Source: Pycnopodia helianthoides
Lineage: Eukaryota; Echinodermata; Asteroidea; Forcipulatida; Asteriidae
Length of the DNA stretch: 64,000 nt
Direction: 5' to 3'
Assembly: GCA_032158295.1 (NCBI GenBank)
Contig: CM063248.1
Span: forward strand, 18,586,787-18,650,786
Part shown: positions 12,306 through 24,960 of the stretch, one piece after another
Numbering within the stretch: the first letter of the stretch is position 1
Layout of the letters: each line of letters starts with the position of its first letter
The notes under the pieces: model-generated
Told to the model about the DNA's origin: nothing
Databases searched by the model: none
Seen by the model: only the letters and a program-made list of their open reading frames with translations
Program-made: the position numbers and the translations under genes

Positions 12306-13514
12306 ATAATGAGCAGAAAATTAGTTCAGATTTATGGTCTTGTCCCTTGATTTGCAGAAACTGTACAAAACATCCTGCTTGATTTATGGATATTTGAGAT
12401 TACAATATTTCTTTAAATGTCTTTATTTTTATTTGCAAAATGAGATTGTGTTAATGGTGGTATCTCCCCTTAAGACGCCCTTGGGAAATCAGGTTGCTGC
12501 TTTTTGTCACAAAAAAAAGTGCCCTGAAATTAGTTTTTGCTGTGCTGACTCCCTGGTGATTTTACTCATTGTTTAAGCGTCTTGTTTGTTTTCTCAAGAA
12601 AATATTCATCTTAAGATGCATATTTTTTTTAGTAGTCAGGGATTTCCGCCAATTCCACCTAAGTTTCTTTTAATGTATGTCTTGTGTAAAATGCATTTTG
12701 CCCAAAGTGTAGTTTGTCACAACCTTTCAATACACTTAATTTAATGCAGACACTTTTCTCAACCAATTTGTTTGTGAATCACATTTTGCCTGTATTTGAT
12801 CAAAAGAACTGCACTTTTATTTTTGGCCACGAGCAGATATAGAGAGAGTGAGAGAGAAATAAGAAAAAGTGCAGTCTGTATAAATAGCGACTCCTCAAAA
12901 GCTACCTGGGTTGGGTTACCCTGTCCTCTAAGCATCTTTGCATTGAGCCCCCGTCCCCACACTCCGCCAAACACGAAACCAGATCCCCCCACAAAATGTT
13001 GGTCAGACACAGGCTGCAATGAGGGAGGGAGCCATCGATTTTTCCCTTTTCTGCTGGCACAATAGAGATCGCTCTTAAGGTGTGAGCATACACGCACTGT
13101 GTCCCCTGTAAGAGAGGGTATGCCCTTGTACGCACATGCTCATGAAGTTGTCGTGTTAGAGTTCTCGGTCAATGAGGCTGGATTTTTCTGTGTAGGAGGT
13201 GTGGCTGCGAATAAAAACTGACAAGTTCCATGTAGATACAGTTGCTAATTCTGGAGTGTTCCGCATCGACTACAACTTGACATTAAGGTACTGTGAGATT
13301 GAATATTTTGTATTCAGATAAACACGCACACTTCGGTTGAGCGGAATTGTCAAATATACAAGAGGCACAGCTGGCCCAGATAGGGAGCCAGTGTTAGAAT
13401 TATGAAAGTGTATTGGAATATGTAAACAAATTGCGGTTATGAATAACGGTTTTGGTGAAAGGGCGAACAAATAATATATGTATTTCTAGCTCATTTTATT
13501 CAAATTTGATTGAG

Positions 13515-13663
13515 CAGGCCTCGATTTTTGTCACGGCGCCTCACCACAGAAATTGCTGTGGGTGCCCTTAAAAACCTTCAATACAAATTCAAATTTTCCT
13601 CATTGGGTGCCCTTCATTTGTGGGAAATTGCCGTCCCCTTTTGAACACGTAGTTCGAGGCCTG
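13515..13663. mobile_element. short hAT-like MITE, CAGGCCTCGA ends
   Basis: There is a perfect 10-base terminal inverted repeat, CAGGCCTCGA and TCGAGGCCTG, around a 149-bp element with GGGTGCCCTT blocks. The flanks carry ATTGAG and ATTGTG. The element at 30719-30898 is related by its ends and its GTGCCCTT motifs. Confidence 0.65.
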
Positions 13664-16600
13664 ATTGTGGGTATGGGTCCTGGTTGTAGCACTTGGGTCT
13701 TTGAGGTAAGACAGTTAACCATAAATGCTTTGTTCAACGGAGTGGTTGGTAATGATGTACAAGAACATGTCTGATCCCACATGTTGTGTATTAAGGGAAA
13801 AACAGAGTGGTGGTGAGGTCTTAAACGGCCGTTTAATACTGGCAGGGTCATGGCCGTGCGACAAAGGACCTAGCCCAATGTTTGTTCTTCTGATCGGTTG
13901 GTAATGATTGTACGAGAACGTGTAGGTTCCCCACTTGTTGTGTAATTCTTATTACCCAGTGCACTAGTTGTAAATAGGAGAGGCTTGCCCCAGAGGTTCT
14001 GTAATGACGGTCTGGCAGCAGTATTTGCCATGATTAATTAATATCACTTTCAATGTGTTCACTGGTTGCTTCACTTTCATAAAAGTCATTCTTAACAATC
14101 CTCACCTGTTTCTACTTGGTCACAGGAGTGTCAATTCTGACAGACGTGGCTCATACACTATCAACAGTAATTATCAATATTAAGGGTAAAATAATGATAA
14201 GGGTAGTTGATACATTTGTTTGTGCAAACATTTGTGTATTAAATGAGTTTTCCAATCGAGTATTAGGATTTAATTACATTTCAAACCCCCCCCCAACCAA
14301 AAAAAAAAAAAACACGCCAAAAGGCCACATGGCTGTAAGCGTCAATATATAAAATGTCAATGTATAGAATTGTACATAAAAAAGTGTGCTCAAATTAAAG
14401 AAGAAACGCCTGATTTGATATAGGATGTTAGTCTTCGTTATAGAGATACCTGGAAATTTAAGAAAATATCCTTAGCAATCGGTTGATAACTTTCAAGCTC
14501 TATCAACAACAACAACAAGAAAATGAATGCAACCTTTGGGTTTTTCCGAATGAACAGCCGTTGTGTATTTGAAAAGCCAACGTCTTATGACGGACTCTTA
14601 CTCTTAGATAACAGTTAACAGCGGTTGACTGCTGGCCGCCAATGGGTGCAGTACAGCCTAATGTCTTTTTGAAGGTACTGTACATAACAGTGTGAAGATG
14701 TGTTCTTTTACTTCTCTGTCTTTGGTCTTTAAAGCAAGTTATCACTAATGCTCCTGCAAGTGTTTATTTTTGATCAGATTTCATGAGGTATAGAGTATGT
14801 TAGAAGTGGTTTTCAGTACAGCATTTCCTTTTATTTAAGCTTAGCCACTCGTGTTAATGGTTAAATATTACTTTCCCGTTCCAAGGGGATCTCCAGTTGT
14901 AATCGCTGTCCTTAAATTTGTTTTCTCAGGATGTCTGGTTTTTAATTTCAAATATGTCATCTCACGATAAGTTCCACTTGCCTTGTACTTATTTCCCCCC
15001 CCCCCCTCGGCTGATCGACCAAGTTTGCAGAAGTCTGAATTAAATTTACGTATCAGTGATGATCTAAAGGGAGTGTTAAGTTTCCTTTTAAATGGAAGCA
15101 ATTCTGCTCTTGTCTTGCCTTTCCCTGGGATTCATCGGAAACACAAGGCCATCGATAAAAACAACTAAACGCCACTCTTGGGCTTCCAACTCAGGCCAAG
15201 CTGGCAGATAACTCATTGCCGAAAGCTAGACCGAACTTAACCACTGGTAACAAGATCTTAATGGGGTGTTTAGCATGCGTGTCCTGGGGCAGATTGAGAG
15301 AGTAAGTACAGCCAGAGAGCTAGGGCCCTGGAGGATCATCAAGCCGGTCTTGTAGAAATTAAGTCTCTAAAGGGTAGACATGCTAGACTACATTCAGTCC
15401 TCTTCAGTGTGCGGGCAGTAAGAGCCTAGACCCATGCACTGTGTGCACTCTATGTGTTTTTCAGTATAGTATAGCTTGTTGTATTGTCACATATTATACA
15501 CATAATTATATACAGTGAAATGCATTTTGGTTTTGCGTGTCTTAAAAAACATTAAAATATACATTTAAACTTAGTGACGCACTACAAACCACATGTGGCC
15601 TACACAATTACTTACAACAATTAATACACACTTCAAAGATGTCGCAAGGGGACTCGTCATTCTGGTCCAAACATCCATCTTTAAACATTATCAAAATGCA
15701 TCAACAAATTTAAGGACAACAGGAAATTAATCTGCCTTTTTTATTTGCCTTTTTTTATTGTTCATGTTTTGTTTTTTGTTGTTGGGGGTAGGGGACAGAT
15801 TATTGTTGGAAATATATTTTCTTTGTACCAATCATTCTCTGCCCTTCATTAGAATTTGTTTGGTCTGATCGCTCACTAGGTGTGAATGAAGCTACCTCGC
15901 CTATAATCACAGGCACTATTTCATCTCTCGGGTTACTCTAAAAACAAACTCAAACCGAGATACGTCTGATCCAATTTCATTAACTAAACACCAATTAATC
16001 ACCCACTAAATAAAGCCGGGGTTTGAATCGAACAACCTTTGAAGCGCCATTTGTGTATCCATGGAAAATCTGCTGCAGAGTACCACTTGACCGACTATTT
16101 GGAAAGCTCCTTGGATATTTCTCCCGGTCGAAACTCTACCCCTCTATTGTGGCTTAAGTGGACAGGCATAAATTTTCTCGAGTCCAGCAGTTTTACCGGA
16201 TCTTTGAGTAGCGTGTGGTCACTTTAACTTAGAAGTGTACTCAAAATTAGGTTAAGAAATCCCTGTCTGTAGTGAGAAAAAGGTAGTAAAGAATATATAA
16301 ATAAACTGGCGGCACACTTATATAAGATGGAGTTTCAACTTTGACCTTGGCATGCTGATAAAATCCATTCGCTCTCACATCATGAGCCTGTTTTTTGTCC
16401 ATATCAGGATAAAGACAGGATATCATTTGAAGCCGCTTTCACACCACAAGTATTTCTTGGGAATTTGCGGAAAAATTAGGCTGACCTTGGTAAACTCCGG
16501 GAGGGGGGGGGAATGCCAATATTCTGGGGATTGGATACCCCTGCTTGGGGTTAGGGTTAAGCCAGATACATGCTACCCCCGGGGTTAGCAAACTGAGTGC

Positions 16601-19078
16601 TCATTCTTCCCCAGGACAATTGCATCAAGTGTGAAATGAACAGTGGTTGGTGATGGGGTTACAATTCCCCAGGAATTTGCTGGGGTTCGATGCCCTGGGA
16701 ATGGGCTCTGCAGTGTGAATAGGGCTTTAGTCGTTATGAGGAAAATGTTTTGTTTTACCTGCAAAAAAACCCTTCCCAGCCTACTTCCCTTCCACACTCA
16801 ATCCTGTCAGAAGAATTACATTTCTTGATCTCGGAACTGTTAAAAAGAAATACAGCTTAAGGAGCCCAAACAACAAATTACTCCCAAGTATAAAATTGAT
16901 TATGCAGAGCAATCTTTTTAGTTAAGCTTTCCAAAACATCTTGACATGTCTTGAGCTTCTTGAAAGCTGATTTGAAATCTGTTGTTGTTTTTGCATCCTG
17001 TAGAGTAATGTGCATTTTGCATTTAAAACCCAAGAAAATTAAGTTTCCTCATGTCAAAAAAAAAAAAACCTTCCAAAGTACGGTCCTAGAGTACATGTTG
17101 ATTGGATTTCCATAATGCCACTTTCCATTGATTAGCCTCTAACAATGTAATTAAAGGGTCTTAATTGGTAGATTATCCAGTCCCACAAATCCATATATAT
17201 CTGGGATGCGAAGAAGTCGATGACGGTATATGGCTCATTGCACTTGCCAAGGTTTCATGGGCTTCTGATGCATAAGTGGAGCCAGGTTCTGTGACTCCCG
17301 TCATGGTTCCTTCCTCCATGGTCATACTCACTGGTTTTCATTCTCTGTGTGTGTGTGTCTGTGATGTGTGTGAATGCCTTCTCTGATGCTGGCAGGTCGT
17401 TTCTCCTTTGACTGGAGGCAGCTTATTGTGGAGGCATCAGTTATTGTGGGGATATTTACCCTCCCCTTACAATGTTTGCCTGACCTGGAGTGCTCAGGGT
17501 GAGGTTATGTGTGTGTGTTAGTTGCATTTGTAACAGATTTGGGGAAACAGTCAGGACATTTGAACGATGCTCCTTTAAGAAAAACAAACTTAAATTCATT
17601 ATTCTCATGGGGTTAAGCCCGGTTCATTCTTCACGCAAATTGCGAAAGCGAGGCGGATTTCTGTGCGCCACAATTGGAAAAACAGCGCACACCTGCTTGT
17701 TTACGTAATTCGCTTTGCATTTGCTTTCGTGTGAAGTATGAACTAGGATTTAATCTCCACCAAACTGTGTTGGAGTTTGTTTGCAAAATCAGCTGTTTAA
17801 TCTGTTTAATCTCTTTTTTAAAATGTATTTATACATTTATTATTAGTGTGAGTCCATCACCCTATTAGTATTTTACTGACCTTGTGCCATAAAATACTTT
17901 TTACTGTTAATCCTAGTAAGTTGAATTTTTGTGCCTCTTTAAATTTTATGAATTTTTTACATTGGACTGTTTTTGAAGAACTATACATTTGCATGCAAAT
18001 GGAAGACATCAGCATCTTGTTTTCACAAATGTCACTTCGACTTGTATGGAAAAAACCCCACCTTGCCTTATGTATCAAGTTGACCAATACTATTATATTT
18101 CAATTATACCCTGTACAGTATACAACATGGCATTGCCTGTTGGCATAGCTCCTTTATCATACAAAACCAGTCAATTTCACATACATGAAGTATTGAATGA
18201 ACATTAAATAATAGCCGGGTTATCTCTCACGGACTATAGCTATACCTCACGACCCTGTCATCTCACACGTTCATCACCCAAGGAAGTGTCTGTTTGTGTT
18301 ACAATCATGGACTGTGGTTTAAGGTTCCTTTTTTCATTGTGTATTGAATCATCTGCTTGCTCTGCACAGACAGCAGACTCGGGCAGATTATGTTGCCATG
18401 GTCAGGAAGAGCATACATTGTAAAACACCGGCATGCAAGCTGGCTTTTTTTCCCTGTTTGGGCTGCCACGGAGCAGGTGTTTACGCTGTGCTAGGCGCTG
18501 TTCACGTCCTGAGCAAACCCCCATGTGTTGACTCTTTTGAGATATGCACGGCGATTTTGAAGTGAGTCTGGCGATCCATTTACAGCTGCCTTGAGACTTG
18601 ATTGCAAGGGGAGATAAACCCCTCCTTCAGTCTCAGCAAATCCTACCCTCCCAACAACCATTTAGTCCCATCGTATCTCAACTATAAGCCCAGACGACAT
18701 TGTTACCACGCTAGTACATTACACTGACAGCCCTGACATACTAATAAGTCTGCTTTGGTCTGAAATATTTATGCGCTGTTTTGACTTGCTCCACGGTTAA
18801 AAGGAAAAGTAATATTGTTACCGAAACTAGCGGACATATGAAGACAAACTGTGCCCTCGGCTACATGCCATCATGTTCTGTCTAGGTGATTTCATTATGA
18901 GGCAGAATTATTCACAGGGGTAAAAAAATGTATGCACTTTTCTATTGACTGTTCAGCCGTTTGAATTTATGCAGGTTTGTGTGTACATGTATATGTGTTA
19001 TTTGACAATCTTAAATTCATCAAGTACTTTTACTGCACATGTTTTATGTTTTGTCGCACGTAGAAGCGCAGTGTACTT
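13664..19078. other. mostly unique non-coding DNA, no supported gene
   Basis: Homopolymer runs occur at 14286, 14995 and 17057, and GT-rich stretches at 17345 and 17507. A possible but weak exon is discussed separately (18369-18560). The remaining open frames are short and lack recognisable protein features. Confidence 0.5.
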
Positions 19079-19079
19079 T

Positions 19080-19160
19080 TCTGAACAGTCGCGCAGAAAC
19101 TAACGTCCCAGCACCTCGGATGAGGATTCAAACTCATGACTTACTGCAATGAGGCCACCT
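19080..19160 (-). mobile_element. tRNA-like B-box fragment
   Basis: The reverse complement has GTCATGAGTTTGAATCCTCA, a B-box-like sequence in a tRNA T-arm setting. The A box and acceptor stem are not convincing, so it is probably a SINE remnant. Confidence 0.35.
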
Positions 19161-19260
19161 TGATTCATGTTACATCGCATGGGAATTCCTCCATGTTACC
19201 ATGTGTATTGTAAAGCTGGCCTCTAGAAGGCAAACTTGGTGGTCTGCTGGGCAGACATCT

Positions 19261-19445
19261 TAAAGGGGCACGTTGCCTTGGATTGGGCGCTTTGGGCTAT
19301 AAAGAGCGTTTGTTCAGAAATGAATGTGGCTGGAAAGATAATAATTCAAAAGTAGAATATACTGATCCACACAAATATAGTCTCGAAATGGTGTGGTTTT
19401 TCTTTTACTTCGTGAACTATCACGGACCGCCATTTTGGGGAGACA
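19261..19445 (+). mobile_element. AAAGGGGCACGTTGCCTTGG dispersed element, 5' part
   Basis: The opening AAAGGGGCACGTTGCCTTGG and the blocks ATACTGATCCACACAAATAT and CTATCACGGACCGCCATTTT are ones I associate with an abundant echinoderm foldback repeat. That is recall, not a search. The inverted right half is not visible here, so the copy is probably truncated. Confidence 0.45.
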
Positions 19446-20846
19446 CAAAATTAGGTTTAACAGACTTCATGAGATCTAAACTAAGATTGTTCTGGAATAA
19501 AATACCTGACACACAATGCTGTTTTAAAAAAATGATGTTTGGTTGAAACCAGTGTTAAAATCACCTTTCAATGCAGCATGAGTACCATTTGTACGAACCT
19601 ATGAGCACAAAGCAAAAAGATCGTTGAACCCGTTGGGCAGTCCTGCCACTTTTATAAATACATAAATTTACCAAGATTAAGATTGTACAAATCATCAAAT
19701 TTACACAATATTGGTAAGATTGAACATATAAATCTTCACCGATTTGCACATAACTTACATGGTATAAAGATGGTCATGGTGTAAAACTTTCCTTGAATGA
19801 ATTTTGCTTGAAATGCTAAAGTTTTTAAGGAAATGAGTAAAACAATTAGATTTGATCTTGCGTGTCCAAAACCTGATGTATAAAAACCGTGAAAACTTTC
19901 ACAAGTTTGTTATTTCATGTATATGTTGGTCACATAAAGTGCACATACTGGTCTTAGACAATTACCAATTGTATCCATGTGCTTTAACCCTCCTATTCTC
20001 AGTGACTCTTGGCAACATTTTTCAGTGAGTTGACCAACCATTTGAAACCATTCAACTGCCAAGGTTGTGTACGGTTGCACAACTGTGCACAGAACTAACT
20101 GTGTACTGTGTAGATGCATTCCCTCATGGTATCATACATATTGCAGGCTGGCATAGTTTATCTATCATTCAAAACCACAGTGAATGGTATTGAATGGTCA
20201 GACAGCAAGAGGGTTAAGGACCCTTAGTTCTCTCTGAAAACAATAACATCATATGAAAAATGCTTATGAGTGCAGTAGTGAGAACATTTTCAGGAGTTGA
20301 AAGATGGAATGTCTCATCCAAACGAGGTGAAGCTGAGTTGAAAAGATGCAATGTTCCGTCCAACGACTCGGGAAATTGAGTTGAATGGAACGTTCCATCT
20401 TTCAACGAGTGAAAATATTCTCTCCGTTGCACAAATGCAAAACATGCATTGTTTGTTTTATATACATCCAAGGAGATCTTTGTCAGTCGGAGGACAAGAC
20501 TATCAACAAAATGTACAAGGTTGTATTCTGGCATCCACTATGAGGGCATTTTGTACTGCTGTGTGTAACACAAACGTGCAGTAGTAAGAAATATTGTGAC
20601 GAAATTGTATGTTGAAAAGTACCAAAATGCACGCTTAATGACGTAGGCCATGTAATGGTTTGATTAATGAATGCCGCATGACTGACGTCCTCCAAATAAA
20701 TGTCAAGGATCATGCTGTTTAAGCACACAAATTTGCTAATCTGAGACAAATCTTTCTTACCGGCCATATTACCATAACATTGACATGGCTTGTGACTGTT
20801 TATCAGCTATGTTGTTTGCTAAGCAAATCTTCCTCCTTAAATGTGT

Positions 20847-21363
20847 TAAAGAGGGGCCCCCCTGTGGTCGAATTGAGTTATGTGATGTACTCATTTGCCA
20901 ATAGATAGAGTCCTCATGAAATAGGAGACAAAGTTACAAGTCTCCTATCTCATGATGTGTAAAATATCATATTATTTGATACTCTTTCAGAGTGAAATTT
21001 GAATCATGATGTCATCGGACAGTAAAAGCAAATGGGTCTGTACATTCCAAAGAGGAATTTCTGCGCCAGTCATGAGCTTAAATTCAATGCCGTTTTGATT
21101 GAATATCATCAGAATTCAGGAATGAATTGAAAATTCTCCCTGTACAAAAATGTACAGACGCGATATTTGAAAAAGTGACGTCATCGAACGCCTTTGGGTT
21201 TGACAAAAAAATGCACTTGAAGGATATCAAACACAGTGGCCTTTTACACCATTTTAACGTGATGTTAGAGACTTGAAAATTTGTCCCCATTTTCATGAAG
21301 ACTTTATCTATTTGGAAATGATTGGATCACAAAACTGAATTTGACCTCGGCGCCCCTCTCTAA
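20847..21363. mobile_element. palindromic 500-bp family C (copy 2)
   Basis: It begins AAAGAGGGGCCCCCCTGTGG and ends GCGCCCCTCTCTAA in inverted relation. It shares the blocks TCCAAAGAGGAATTTCTGCG, GTTTTGATTGAATATCATCA and TGAAAATTTGTCCCCATTTT with copies 1, 3 and 4. No coding capacity. Confidence 0.75.
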
Positions 21364-22735
21364 CAGCTTTTAAAAATTGGGCCCAGATTTCAAAGACATG
21401 TTTTCTGGATAATTTGTTCCACGCAAATGGCACTGCTTACTTGAGGCGTGTTTATTTATAAACCTTTCAAATCAAAAGGAAATTAAACTAAATCAAAATC
21501 AAGCTTCTGCCTTCACAAAAACAAACAAGTTCTGATCACCGGTTACATACAAAATGCACATATCACACTAACTCGATTTCTCCCACTAATTATGCACCAC
21601 CACTTGTCCGCACAGCTCCTGCAAGTGGGAGTCAGTGCTTAGTTTAGCGGGTATGTGTGGTTGGCGGGCTCGTGTGTTTTTATTGGGGTATTAGAGACAC
21701 ATGAGATGCCCATGTGAAGTAAATGTTTTATTAGGCGCCGGGTAATACGGCAGAGCTCGTGGAGGTCGTCTGCTGTTTTGATGAGATGCTTCCCCCGGCT
21801 GGGGGAATCCTTAAGTCAATATTTTCCGACGGGAGTCTTGGCGGTCTTATGAAATATTTCAGTTATTGTAAGAGGGGAAGTGGTATACCTCGTCATGCTG
21901 CGATTTAATTATGAGGGGGATTCATGTCTGGGTAACATAGCTCGAACATTATTTGCTCTCCCATGTTTTCTTAAAATATCTGTGATCACTGGGGCATCTG
22001 TTCACATAGTTTTGAAATACACATTTAAAAAAAACAACTGTTAATCAAAATCATGATCTGCCTTAAATCCTTGAAAATTCTACCTCATAGAATTTAACGG
22101 ATCCCAAGGCACCTACTGGAAGCACATACATACATGTTGAACCTCAAGTCCAAATGTGTGGGTGTGTTGACTGTGTTGAGTTGGAACGGAATGGAGTGAT
22201 TTGATGGACGTTGGAAAGATCCAAGCCGAAAATACCCAGGATGGGTATAGAAGGCAGAGCATTAGTTTTCCCGATGCCCAGATGAGTTGTTGAATGAATG
22301 AGATGTCACTACTTTACGATTGGGTATCAATCGTGAGTAAATCGAAGGATAACATCCATAGATTTCAGTCAGGTCTTGCCTCGGATGTCACATCCTGGTG
22401 ATACATGTCAGTTTAAAAGTAAATCAGGGGTGAAACATTTCAGTCTCATCTGAAGTCAGACTGCTCCATGTCTGCCTGATGAAAACAGAAGCTGTTAGTT
22501 TCTTCAGAAATCAATCCTGCTCTTTGGTCTACTTCCCTGAAAGTGAGGGATACTGTTCCCAAAAGCTTACCATCTACTTGTAACCTTAAGGGGTTACCCA
22601 AAGGTGGAAATGATATCACCTCATCATAAATGTACCTCCACAAATGTGGGTCTTAGTATCAGACCCTTTTGACAGCAATGGCTCTCACCTTTGTGAAATT
22701 GAAACCCAGCAAAAAATGTGCATTGAAGTTATAAT

Positions 22736-22900
22736 GGGTAGACCGACAACATTAGGGCTAGATAGCTCAGTTGGTTGAGTGCCGGCACGCTAATCTGGAG
22801 GCCGCTGGCTCAAATCCCGCTCTAGTCAATTTCTCTTTCTTCAACCCAAAATTATTTACAAATTTACCCAGTCAGTTTCCCTTGTGGTTTGTTACTTGAT
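22736..22900 (+). mobile_element. tRNA-headed SINE, family 1, near full length
   Basis: The order is a leader (GACCGACAACATTAG), a tRNA-like head (GGCTAGATAGCTCAGTTGG to CTCAAATCCCGCTCTAGTC) and a tail block (TTTACCCAGTCAGTTTCCCT, TGTGGTTTGTTACTTG). The head ends GGCTAGA and TCTAGTC can still pair, allowing one G-T, so the cloverleaf is recognisable. Confidence 0.85.
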
Positions 22901-23053
22901 AATTTAAAATAAAAAGTTGTATCCCTTAAGGTGATCCCTTGGTTGCCGCTTCCCACAATGTCCCAGGTTGTATCGTAAAGTTGGGTGTAATCCCTGGCTA
23001 TACAGCAGTTTCAGGTTGAACGGCTTCTGACTGGCACACCTGAACAAAGTTGT

Positions 23054-23162
23054 TGTCAAAATAGGGAGACCGGCAACATAAGGCTAGATAAGATAGCTCA
23101 CGTGTTAATCCGGAGGTCGTTGGTTCAAATCCAGCTCTAGTCAATTTGTCTTTGTTCAACTC
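23054..23162 (+). mobile_element. tRNA-headed SINE, family 1, internally deleted
   Basis: Leader, head and the start of the tail are present, but the D-arm to anticodon region is rearranged (AGATAAGATAGCTCACGTGTT). The B box GGTTCAAATCC is intact. It lies about 150 bases downstream of the previous copy in the same orientation. Confidence 0.8.
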
Positions 23163-24034
23163 GAAGCTAGAATGTAATGCATAAAAAAACATGGGACTAT
23201 AGACCAACGAGTTTCATTTCTAGACAGTGGGTTATACATCAGGATCTTTTCTGAGTTATTATTAAAATTCCCTGTGGCCTTGGATGGCTTGGGAGAGAGA
23301 AAGAGTGTCCAGTATAAATGTATCCAACAACTTCAATAATTTCTGCTGACTGATCCTACTGCCAGATCTGCTGAGTGCTACACCAATTGCTGTCCCATAA
23401 ACGTCACCTTGATGGTGAATTTAAGTGACTAAGTATTTGAATGAGACTTGAAGGCGTTACAGAGCACACGCTAAGATTTATCAGCCAAGGCACGGCAGTA
23501 TCAAAGAGGTCCCCGATATCGAGTGAAGTTCCGATTAATGTCGGTTGGCTGGTTTGAAAAGGCCATGATTATCGCACTGCAATCTACATCCACTATTTAT
23601 TCACAGGGAGATGGCGCCTTTCTAAAACTACTAATCAACCAAATTGGACACGCTGGACACTAAATCATTTAATGCAAGAAGATGTTTGTCTTTGAAGTTG
23701 CACATTTATGGAGAAATTCTGAACTTCACCATGTGAAGCATAGTGCAGGAGTTGAAAATGAAGATGCTCAGTGAGTGAATAATGTATGATGTCCAAGACT
23801 TAAGAGCCCCCCTGATTGAGTCCATGGTCATTTAGCTTTGAGTGCTGGTTCTTGAGTGGAGAACCAAGACTGTATCTTCTCGGCATCTTCTGAAATGATT
23901 ACTGGGCTGTATTTTCTATACTGACTGGTCAATCATCGAACCCATCATTATCCACCTGTCACTTCTGGAGTAATAAGCTGGACTGCCAATAAGCACTTCT
24001 GAATGAGGGTGTGTTATCTCTCTTAAGCTCTTTC

Positions 24035-24960
24035 AATGCTCTATGTGGAGCCCTCAGCTGGCTCTCTGAAGCCAAAACGTAACTTCTCGTAACTGTCCCA
24101 CCTCATCCAGTCATGATCTCCTGTCACTCCTTGACTACTAATCTGGGCCCGCCTTTTCAACGAGATTCCCCGGGACAACCTGTCCACCTTCCCTAAATAT
24201 ATGTGGCCCTTGTTACCCAGTTGTTGTTTTTTGCCAATAATCTGGACGGCTGGCTGAATTTTTGAAATGTCGTCTTTCTGGGTCACAATCCAATGCATGG
24301 CGTTGGAATTCTTTATGCGAGGAACCTTCCGCCAGTTTCCTCACCTTCCGCCAGCTTCCTCAAGCATCCCCCTCAGCCCTCCGGGCAAACCGAACTTAGC
24401 CCATGTAACCCAGTTCTGATCTTCACTCCCTGAGCAATAATCAGAACTGCTGAGAGCAAAGTACGAGTAAGTGTTTATCTTGTTGTTTTTTCTGGTTCAC
24501 TATAATGGACAGCATAGAGCCCTCTAATGCGTGGAGCCTTCAGCCACCCACTCAATCAGGTATCCTCTGGGCAACCTCTTTCAACTTAACCCCCAATGTT
24601 ACCAAGTCATCATCTTCTGGTGTAATGGCTCGGACTGCCTTAAACATGTTCCTCAGCAAGAGAGTATCTTCTTCAGACTCCATGATTCAATGCATGCGGA
24701 ACCCTCCACCAACCCCCTTCACCCAAAGGCTACTTTCAGCTTGTATGACCCTCCATAACTTTAGCCCACGTTTAGTCAGTTGTGATTGTCCATCCCTGGG
24801 GCAAATCAAAATAAATAATAAACAAATACAAAATACTCTAGACTGCTTCATCATCTTCTTAGCTAGTATTTCCCTGGGGCTCAGTCCGATGCGTGTGGAA
24901 GTGGCCTGTGCATTAGAATCCATAGCAGGAAATATCAAAGGGCACTGGGCTTGGTTTTAA
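24035..24960 (-). pseudogene. possible decayed coding or repeat remnant, minus strand
   Basis: On the minus strand, several open pieces look protein-like: GDHDWMRWDSYEKLRFGFRE, then PAEGS; NWVTWAKFGLPGGLRGMLEE; and MESEEDTLLLRNMFKAVRAI, then TPEDDDLVTLGVKLKEVAQR. Stops separate them. The pieces recur as degenerate units of roughly 160-240 bases, marked by AATGCATGGAG-like sequence near 24040, 24290, 24520, 24690 and 24888. They could be remnants of a tandemly repeated helical domain or of a transposon protein. No family was recognised, and chance is possible. Confidence 0.3.

Noticed and set aside
13553..13711. Exon ending at the GTAAGA donor at 13706
   Set aside because: Most of the open frame falls inside the CAGGCCTCGA element at 13515-13663, and there is no proper acceptor.
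22755..22830. Possible genuine tRNA gene
   Set aside because: The head folds like a tRNA, but the same constant leader and 3' tail occur in many copies, which shows a SINE.
24505..24960. 151-codon plus-strand open frame, the longest in the window
   Set aside because: The peptide has no recognisable domain. The more protein-like signal in this stretch is on the opposite strand and is itself broken by stops.
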